Source: Alphaproteobacteria bacterium
GTDB lineage: Bacteria > Pseudomonadota > Alphaproteobacteria > RF32 > CAG-239
NCBI GenBank assembly: GCA_017958895.1
Contig: JAGDBT010000130.1
Location: 1 to 13,105 of the forward strand
DNA length: 13,105 bases
Direction of reading: 5' to 3'
Below, piece after piece: positions 5,806 to 13,105 of this stretch. The position numbers and the translations under genes are program-made. The notes beneath the pieces were generated by a model. That model was not told the origin of the DNA and ran no database searches. It was given only the letters and a program-made list of their open reading frames with translations. Each line of letters opens with the position of its first letter. Within the stretch, counting starts at the first letter, position 1.

Positions 5806-7905
5806 ATGGCAGAGGTCCAGGAATTTAAAACTGACAGTATTCATTCAGATGTAAAAAATGTTACGAAGCGCGACGGCACTTTGGCAGCCTTTGACGGCAG
5901 CAAAATTTATAACGCTATTCTTAAGGCCGGAACATCGACCGGTGAGTTCGGAGAATCCGATGCGTGGTTATTAACCGCTCAGGTTATGAAAGTTATTAAT
6001 TATAAATATAAGGAATCGGTTCCGGATATTGAAAGCATTCAGGATATTGTAGAACAGGTTTTAATTTCTTCAAACTATACGGCTACGGCTAAAGCCTACA
6101 TTTTGTATCGTGATCAACGTACTCGTTCTCGTACCGATCACAAAGTTATGGTAGATGTTGAAAGTTCCATTAACGAGTATTTGGAAAAATTGGATTGGCG
6201 TGTTAATGCCAATGCGAATCAGGGCTATTCCAACGGCGGCTTGATTTTGAATGTTTCCGGTAAGGTAACGGCAAACTATTGGTTGAGCCATGTATATCCG
6301 GCAGAAGTCGGCGAAGCTCATCGCAACGGTGATATTCATATTCATGACTTGGATATGTTGGCCGCTTATTGTGCCGGTTGGTCTTTGAAGAATTTATTGA
6401 AAGAAGGTTTTAACGGAGTTCGCGGCAAGGCGGAAGCTAATCCTCCGAAGCACTTGTCGGCGGCTACCGGTCAAATGGTTAACTTTATGGGTACATTGCA
6501 AAACGAATGGGCCGGAGCTCAAGCCTTTTCTTCCGTAGATACTTATTTGGCTCCGTACATTCGCAAAGATAACCTTTCTTATGATGAAGTTAAGCAGTGC
6601 ATGCAAGAGTTGATATACAACCTTAATGTTCCTTCTCGTTGGGGTTCGCAAACACCTTTCACCAACTTTACTTTTGACTGGGTATGCCCGGAAGATTTGC
6701 GCGATCAACATCCTTACATCGGCGGACATATTGCCGGTCATGATGAAAACTTTATGCCGATAATTGAAGGGCAGGAAGAAATGCCGTTCACTTATGGCGA
6801 TTTACAAAAAGAAATGGATATGATTAACCGCGCCTATATTGAAGTTATGATGGAAGGCGATGTGATGGACAGGCCGTTTACATTCCCGATTCCGACTTAC
6901 AATATGACACCGGATTTTCCGTGGGAAGATGAAAAATCACAATTGTTGTTTGAAATGACTGCCAAATACGGTATGCCTTATTTCCAGAATTTCATCAATT
7001 CTTCTTTGAAGCCGGGACAAATTCGTTCTATGTGCTGCCGTTTGCAACTTGATTTGCGTGAATTATTGGCCAAAGGTAACGGCTTATTCGGCTCTGCGGA
7101 ACAAACCGGTTCAATCGGTGTGGTAACCTTCAACTGTGCGCGTTTGGGCTATGTTTATAAAGGCAATGAAGCCGGTTTATTCGGTCGTGTAGATGAACTT
7201 TTGCGTATTGCCCGTACTTCTTTGGAAATTAAACGCAAAACCATTCAACGCCTGATTGATAACGGATTATATCCTTATACCAAACGTTATTTGGGCACCT
7301 TGCGTAATCACTTCTCAACCATCGGGGTAAACGGTATTAACGAGATGATTCTCAATTTCACCGACGGAGAGCATCAGGTTGCCGATGAGTGGGGCAAGGC
7401 CTTTGCTGAGAAGTTCTTAGACTATATCCGCGCTTCGCTGATTAAAATTCAGGAAGAAACCGGACATATGTATAATCTTGAAGCAACGCCGGCAGAGAGT
7501 GCTACCTATCGTTTTGCGCGTGAAGATAAAAAACGTTATCCGGGCATCATTCAAGCCGGTACGGCGGAAGATCCTTATTATACCAATTCTTCGCAATTGC
7601 CTGTCGGTTACACCGATGACCCGTTTGAGGCTTTGGATTTGCAGGCTACTTTGCAATCAAAATATACCGGCGGTACGGTTTTGCACCTTTACATGAGCCA
7701 GAGAATTTCTTCCGCAAAGGTTTGCGGCGAGCTTATTAAAAAGGTTCTGACCAACTATCGTTTGCCGTATATCACAATAACACCGACATTTTCTATTTGT
7801 CCTAAGCACGGTTATTTAGCCGGAGAACATAAGTTCTGCCCGCTGTGCGATGAAGAGAAAAAAGCGGCAAAAATAAAATCATTAAAGGCAAGCAATGTTG
7901 CTTAG
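5806..7905 (+). CDS. nrdD: Anaerobic ribonucleoside-triphosphate reductase, catalytic subunit lacking its glycyl-radical domain
   Basis: Class III ribonucleotide reductase makes deoxyribonucleotides from NTPs without oxygen. Residues are counted from ATG 5806, which is favoured over an upstream in-frame TTG (5767) because AGGAG (5791-5795) precedes it; the protein is 699 aa. An ATP-cone regulatory domain lies at about 17-107 (KRDGTLAAFDGSKIYNA). The catalytic barrel includes C189 (AAYCAGW), RNGDIHIHDLD, the finger-loop region with C410/C411 (RSMCCRLQLD), TGSIGVVTFN and NLEATPAES. A zinc site near the end uses C665, H668, C678 and C681 (ICPKHGY, FCPLCD). The chain then stops after about 18 residues of Lys/Ala-rich tail. 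The normal C-terminal RV.GY glycyl-radical segment is absent and is encoded by the next gene. It is first in an operon with that gene and nrdG, under two NrdR boxes. Confidence 0.95.
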   Translation: MAEVQEFKTDSIHSDVKNVTKRDGTLAAFDGSKIYNAILKAGTSTGEFGESDAWLLTAQVMKVINYKYKESVPDIESIQDIVEQVLISSNYTATAKAYILYRDQRTRSRTDHKVMVDVESSINEYLEKLDWRVNANANQGYSNGGLILNVSGKVTANYWLSHVYPAEVGEAHRNGDIHIHDLDMLAAYCAGWSLKNLLKEGFNGVRGKAEANPPKHLSAATGQMVNFMGTLQNEWAGAQAFSSVDTYLAPYIRKDNLSYDEVKQCMQELIYNLNVPSRWGSQTPFTNFTFDWVCPEDLRDQHPYIGGHIAGHDENFMPIIEGQEEMPFTYGDLQKEMDMINRAYIEVMMEGDVMDRPFTFPIPTYNMTPDFPWEDEKSQLLFEMTAKYGMPYFQNFINSSLKPGQIRSMCCRLQLDLRELLAKGNGLFGSAEQTGSIGVVTFNCARLGYVYKGNEAGLFGRVDELLRIARTSLEIKRKTIQRLIDNGLYPYTKRYLGTLRNHFSTIGVNGINEMILNFTDGEHQVADEWGKAFAEKFLDYIRASLIKIQEETGHMYNLEATPAESATYRFAREDKKRYPGIIQAGTAEDPYYTNSSQLPVGYTDDPFEALDLQATLQSKYTGGTVLHLYMSQRISSAKVCGELIKKVLTNYRLPYITITPTFSICPKHGYLAGEHKFCPLCDEEKKAAKIKSLKASNVA

Positions 7906-7951
7906 TAAAAAGTTTAATCAATAATATTAGAAAATTCAGGAGTTTATAAAG

Positions 7952-8173
7952 ATGACGAACACAATCAATTTTGAAGATGTAAAATTAACCGATGCCGAAA
8001 GACAGCCTTGTGAAATCTGGACCAGAGTTATGGGTTATCACCGTCCGGTTTCCGAATTCAACAAAGGCAAAAAATCGGAATATTATTCTCGCAAATGTTT
8101 TGTTGAAAATAAGGCGGTAATGCATCTGAGTTTGGAAGGCTCCTGCGCTTGCCAATTTGCGGCTGCAGAATAG
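7952..8173 (+). CDS. Stand-alone glycyl-radical domain of class III ribonucleotide reductase
   Basis: This 73-aa protein carries the glycyl-radical segment missing from the upstream NrdD: EIWTRVMGYHRPVSEFNKGK, with G28 in RVMGY the predicted radical-bearing residue, followed by KKSEYYSRKCF. In most NrdD proteins this segment directly follows the zinc site in one chain. Here it has its own AGGAG (7938-7942) and ATG, 46 bases after the nrdD stop. The two genes are in different frames, and this frame has its own TAG at 7928-7930 just upstream, so one sequencing indel cannot explain the split. The partner should be NrdD, with NrdG generating the radical. The function is comparable in principle to GrcA (YfiD), which supplies a replacement radical domain to pyruvate formate-lyase. 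The tail has an extra C65-A-C67 motif. Confidence 0.9.
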   Translation: MTNTINFEDVKLTDAERQPCEIWTRVMGYHRPVSEFNKGKKSEYYSRKCFVENKAVMHLSLEGSCACQFAAAE

Positions 8174-8177
8174 ATTT

Positions 8178-8885
8178 ATGTCGGAAGAAATAATTAGAAT
8201 CGGCGATATTGAAAAGTTCAGTATCGTCGATTTTCCTTCTAAGATAGCCGTTGTTGTTTTTATGCAGGGTTGTCCGTGGCGCTGCCCTTTTTGTTATAAT
8301 AAATCATTACAGGATTTGAATGCCGAAACCGAAGTTTCGTGGCAGAATTTGCTCAACCTTTTGCAACATCGCAAAGGTGTGGTTGATGCGGTGGTGTTTT
8401 CCGGCGGCGAGCCTTTATTGCAGAATAACTTACCGGAGGCCATAAAAATTGTTAAGGAAATGGGTTTTGAAGCGGCACTACACACCGGCGGCTATAATCC
8501 GCAAGCCTTGAAAAAAATTCTGCCGGACTTGGTTTGGGTGGGTTTTGATATTAAAGCGCCTTTGGAAAAAGAGGCCTATCAAAAAGCCACTGGCGGGCCG
8601 GGTGTGGCGGAAAAAGTAAAAGAATCTCTGGAGATGTTGCTGGAAAGCGGTATAGCTTTTGAATGTCGAACTACCTGTGATCCGCGGCTTTTGAATATAG
8701 AAGATATTTATCGGATTGCCGATCAATTATCCGCAATGGGGGTCAAGGAATATTATTTGCAAAAATATCGTCCGATTCCTGAAGATACAACAACTTCCGA
8801 CAGCGATTGTGAAAAATTTTTCCAAGATAAAAAGCTTTTGGAATATCTTAAAACCAAATTTGCAATTTTTGATATACGCAAATAA
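8178..8885 (+). CDS. nrdG: Anaerobic ribonucleoside-triphosphate reductase activating protein (radical SAM)
   Basis: NrdG is a 4Fe-4S radical-SAM enzyme that abstracts hydrogen from the reductase glycine to create the glycyl radical. The 235-aa protein has the cluster motif C-x3-C-x2-C at C32, C36 and C39 (QGCPWRCPFCYN), the SAM-binding GGEP at 76-79 (VVFSGGEPLL), and DIKAPL at about 124-129, all as expected for the activase family. ATG 8178 is chosen over an in-frame TTG (8157) that would overlap the previous gene. It lies 4 bases after the glycyl-domain stop with no good Shine-Dalgarno, suggesting coupled translation. Co-expression with its substrate domain just upstream makes functional sense. 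In this organism its direct target would be the separate 73-aa protein, presumably docked on NrdD. Confidence 0.94.
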   Translation: MSEEIIRIGDIEKFSIVDFPSKIAVVVFMQGCPWRCPFCYNKSLQDLNAETEVSWQNLLNLLQHRKGVVDAVVFSGGEPLLQNNLPEAIKIVKEMGFEAALHTGGYNPQALKKILPDLVWVGFDIKAPLEKEAYQKATGGPGVAEKVKESLEMLLESGIAFECRTTCDPRLLNIEDIYRIADQLSAMGVKEYYLQKYRPIPEDTTTSDSDCEKFFQDKKLLEYLKTKFAIFDIRK

Positions 8886-8911
8886 AATTTAAGAATGATT
8901 TTCAGAGTTAA

Positions 8912-11458
<2,547 letters not shown>

Positions 11459-11492
11459 GCTTTCAAACCTCAAACAAATTTTACAAACAAAA

Positions 11493-11524
11493 AAACAGCG
11501 TCTTCCCAAAGGAAGGCGCTGTTT
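11493..11524. terminator. Bidirectional terminator between gyrB and the repeat-protein gene
   Basis: AACAGCGTCTTCC (11494-11506) pairs with GGAAGGCGCTGTT (11511-11523) around CAAA, with one G-U wobble. On the minus strand the stem runs into seven T, a strong terminator for the repeat-protein gene. On the plus strand only TTTCAAAT follows, so it is weaker for gyrB. Confidence 0.85.
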
Positions 11525-11545
11525 CAAATAGAGTAAATCCCAAAT

Positions 11546-13105
11546 TTATTTGACAGACTTGTAAGTTGCAAACACTGAGTTGCCCTTCTTGATTGTCAGG
11601 ACAGAACCCTCCACCTTAGCGGAGAAAGTCTTGGTATGAACAGTTGAATGTCCATTGTCCCAACCCCAGGCATCAGCAGTTGAATAAGGTATATTGTCGG
11701 CATTCTTGCCGTCAATGGTAACCCAATCCAAGCACTCAGCTCCGTCACTGGCAATGGTGTTCAACCATGTGTTCTGTGACTTAATATAAGAAGCTGAATT
11801 GTATTTGCTGTTTGCGGTTACTGCATATTTGAGATCATAACTCGGCTTTGTATCATTTTTGTGAATGAAAATAGGCAGAGTCTTCTTCTCAAACTGCACG
11901 CTTACGATATACATCCAGGTCTTTCTGGTTTCGTCGCGAGTGGTGGTAACCACAGCTTTAACAAATTTACCATACTCCTCCGGGAAATCGGGAACCCAAA
12001 TATTGATGGTTCCGGGAGCTGACGCACTAAACGAATTGTCGCCATAGGTTACGTTGATTTTGTCGGTGTAACCATAGACATCGTTAGAGGTCTTATTCAC
12101 ATTGGCACCTGCCTCAGTAGCGGCAAATGAGATTTCTCCGAAATCGTAGCTCACGCCGTCGCGGCTGAACACGATCTTGTTGGGCTCTACAGACTCCCAC
12201 TGATTATTCTTCTTTGCAGAAGAATTCAAAGTGGCGACGGTGGTGATTTTACGTGTCTCCTTAACATAGGAGAAGTCACCATCGGTCAGGTTCTGTGAAC
12301 CGCTCAGAGAAACACTTGCAGCACTTGTGGTTTGGTTAGCGTTCTTCTCTTCAGCTGTCCAATTACTCAAGGTCTTAAAGCTACGCGGGAAATCCTTAGA
12401 GATATCCTCGCTTTTGCTTGAACCGTCTGAATACTTGGTAGTGAATGTCAGGGAGGTATTAACCTTATCCTGATATACAGTCAGCTTTTCGTTAGAAGTT
12501 TCGCGACTAACTACGGTAACGGGTATAACTACGTTAATCTTGCCGGGAGCGGTTGAACTGAAGGTGTTGTCACCATAGGTTACGCTAATTCCGTCAGTAT
12601 AGTTATAAACAATTAAGGTAGAAGTCTCGCTAACCTTGCTGAGGTTTGCACCGGTTTCGTTTGAAGAGAAAGCAATAGTTCCGAAGTCGTGGCTCACACC
12701 GTCGCGGCTGAACACGATTTTGTTGGGCTCAATGCTTTCCCACTCATTGTTCTGAGTTGATCCCTTGAGGGTAGCAACGGTCTTGATGGCACGTGTCTCC
12801 TTAACATAGGAGAAATCACCATCGGTCTGGTTGCTGCTTCCGGTCAAGGAAACGCTGGCACTGCCTGTGGTCTGGCTGTCATCCTCTTCGTTTGAAGTCC
12901 AGTTACTCTTAACAGTGAAGCTGCGCGGGAAATCCTTAGAGATATTCTCGTCTTTGCTGCTGCCGTCAGAATACTTGGTGGTGAAAGTCAGGGAGGTGTT
13001 AACCTTGTCCTGAGAAATAACCATCTTAGCATTGCTGATCTCGTAACCGGTGGGAACAATAGGCTTGGTAACGTTTATAGTACCCGGGGCGGTAGCGTTG
13101 AAGGA
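11546..13105 (-). CDS. Tandem-repeat surface-type protein, C-terminal part (5' end outside window)
   Basis: The reading frame is open to the last base of the window: 519 codons are visible and no start is present. The ATG at 13022-13024 is an internal Met inside a repeat, not a start. The visible part holds two full repeats of 180 and 177 aa, the end of an earlier copy, and the first dozen residues of a further one. Each repeat starts near (S/T)F..(S/T)APG.IN and contains QDKVNTSLTFTTKYSDGSSK, KDFPRSF, TDGDFSYVKETR, EPNKIVFSRDGVS and VTYGDN. About 160 non-repeat C-terminal residues follow (rich in Trp, Asn, Ser, Thr). The Thr/Ser/Asn-rich, strand-like pattern suggests Ig-like or similar beta domains of a secreted or phage-borne protein, but I do not recognise the family. 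Codon use (AAG, TTC, AAC, CTG) differs from all neighbours. Confidence 0.75.
   Translation of the reverse strand, partial: SFNATAPGTINVTKPIVPTGYEISNAKMVISQDKVNTSLTFTTKYSDGSSKDENISKDFPRSFTVKSNWTSNEEDDSQTTGSASVSLTGSSNQTDGDFSYVKETRAIKTVATLKGSTQNNEWESIEPNKIVFSRDGVSHDFGTIAFSSNETGANLSKVSETSTLIVYNYTDGISVTYGDNTFSSTAPGKINVVIPVTVVSRETSNEKLTVYQDKVNTSLTFTTKYSDGSSKSEDISKDFPRSFKTLSNWTAEEKNANQTTSAASVSLSGSQNLTDGDFSYVKETRKITTVATLNSSAKKNNQWESVEPNKIVFSRDGVSYDFGEISFAATEAGANVNKTSNDVYGYTDKINVTYGDNSFSASAPGTINIWVPDFPEEYGKFVKAVVTTTRDETRKTWMYIVSVQFEKKTLPIFIHKNDTKPSYDLKYAVTANSKYNSASYIKSQNTWLNTIASDGAECLDWVTIDGKNADNIPYSTADAWGWDNGHSTVHTKTFSAKVEGSVLTIKKGNSVFATYKSVK
12010..12540 (-). repeat. Tandem repeat copy B (531 bp, 177 aa)
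   Basis: This is the second full unit, 9 bp shorter than copy A. Protein identity is highest in the first 50 residues (QDKVNTSLTFTTKYSDGSSK and DISKDFPRSF) and lowest in the segment before VTYGDN, where the length difference lies. A new unit begins just below base 12010 but diverges after about 12 residues into the unique C-terminal region. Confidence 0.88.
12541..13080 (-). repeat. Tandem repeat copy A (540 bp, 180 aa)
   Basis: Measured between equivalent bases of the APG-coding motif, this unit is 540 bp. It shares long nearly identical DNA blocks with copy B, for example the stretch coding FSRDGVS (near 12700) and the one coding FSYVKETR (near 12795), which indicates recent duplication or ongoing homogenisation. 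Confidence 0.88.

Noticed and set aside
7903..7951. Frameshift or sequencing error separating NrdD from its glycyl-radical end.
   Set aside because: The downstream gene has its own Shine-Dalgarno and start, a different frame, and an additional in-frame stop at 7928-7930; repairing it would need more than one change.
13022..13024. ATG as the start of the repeat-protein gene.
   Set aside because: The frame continues without a stop to the window end and the upstream residues match the repeat, so this Met is internal.

Overview
The window looks like chromosomal DNA from a low-GC, probably anaerobic or facultative Gram-negative bacterium. An uncultured, host-associated alphaproteobacterium is my best guess. 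This rests on the L28 type, two outer-membrane-style lipoprotein signals, a VirB8-like protein, a TolC-family protein and an oxygen-sensitive class III ribonucleotide reductase. It is inference from gene content; no taxonomic search was possible.

Layout. 1-403 is the 3' end of a phosphofructokinase gene, facing rpmB (L28, minus strand) across a shared terminator. rpmB and a tRNA-Arg(CCG) gene are divergent, with back-to-back -35 boxes. Next come a secreted ankyrin-repeat protein (+), a convergent minus-strand pair (VirB8-like inner-membrane protein, then an alpha/beta-hydrolase lipoprotein), and a divergent 630-aa TolC-family lipoprotein with an added C-terminal cadherin-like domain. A 474-base AT-rich gap leads to the anaerobic nucleotide-reduction operon at 5806-8885. 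gyrB stands alone after it. The last 1.56 kb is the 3' part of a minus-strand gene for a long tandem-repeat protein that runs off the window.

How the genes work together. The clearest system is the class III ribonucleotide reductase operon. The catalytic subunit ends just after its zinc site and lacks the glycyl-radical domain. That domain is encoded as a separate 73-aa protein with its own ribosome binding site, between nrdD and the activase gene nrdG. Two 16-bp palindromes 31 bp apart, immediately upstream, match the known NrdR-box pattern and suggest repression when dNTPs or ATP are sufficient. The divergent VirB8-like/hydrolase and TolC-like genes may form an envelope-export locus, but nothing in the window proves that they cooperate.

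The terminal repeat gene differs from everything else in codon choice (AAG, TTC and AAC preferred, against AAA and TTT in the other genes). It is either horizontally acquired or a sign of a chimeric assembly.
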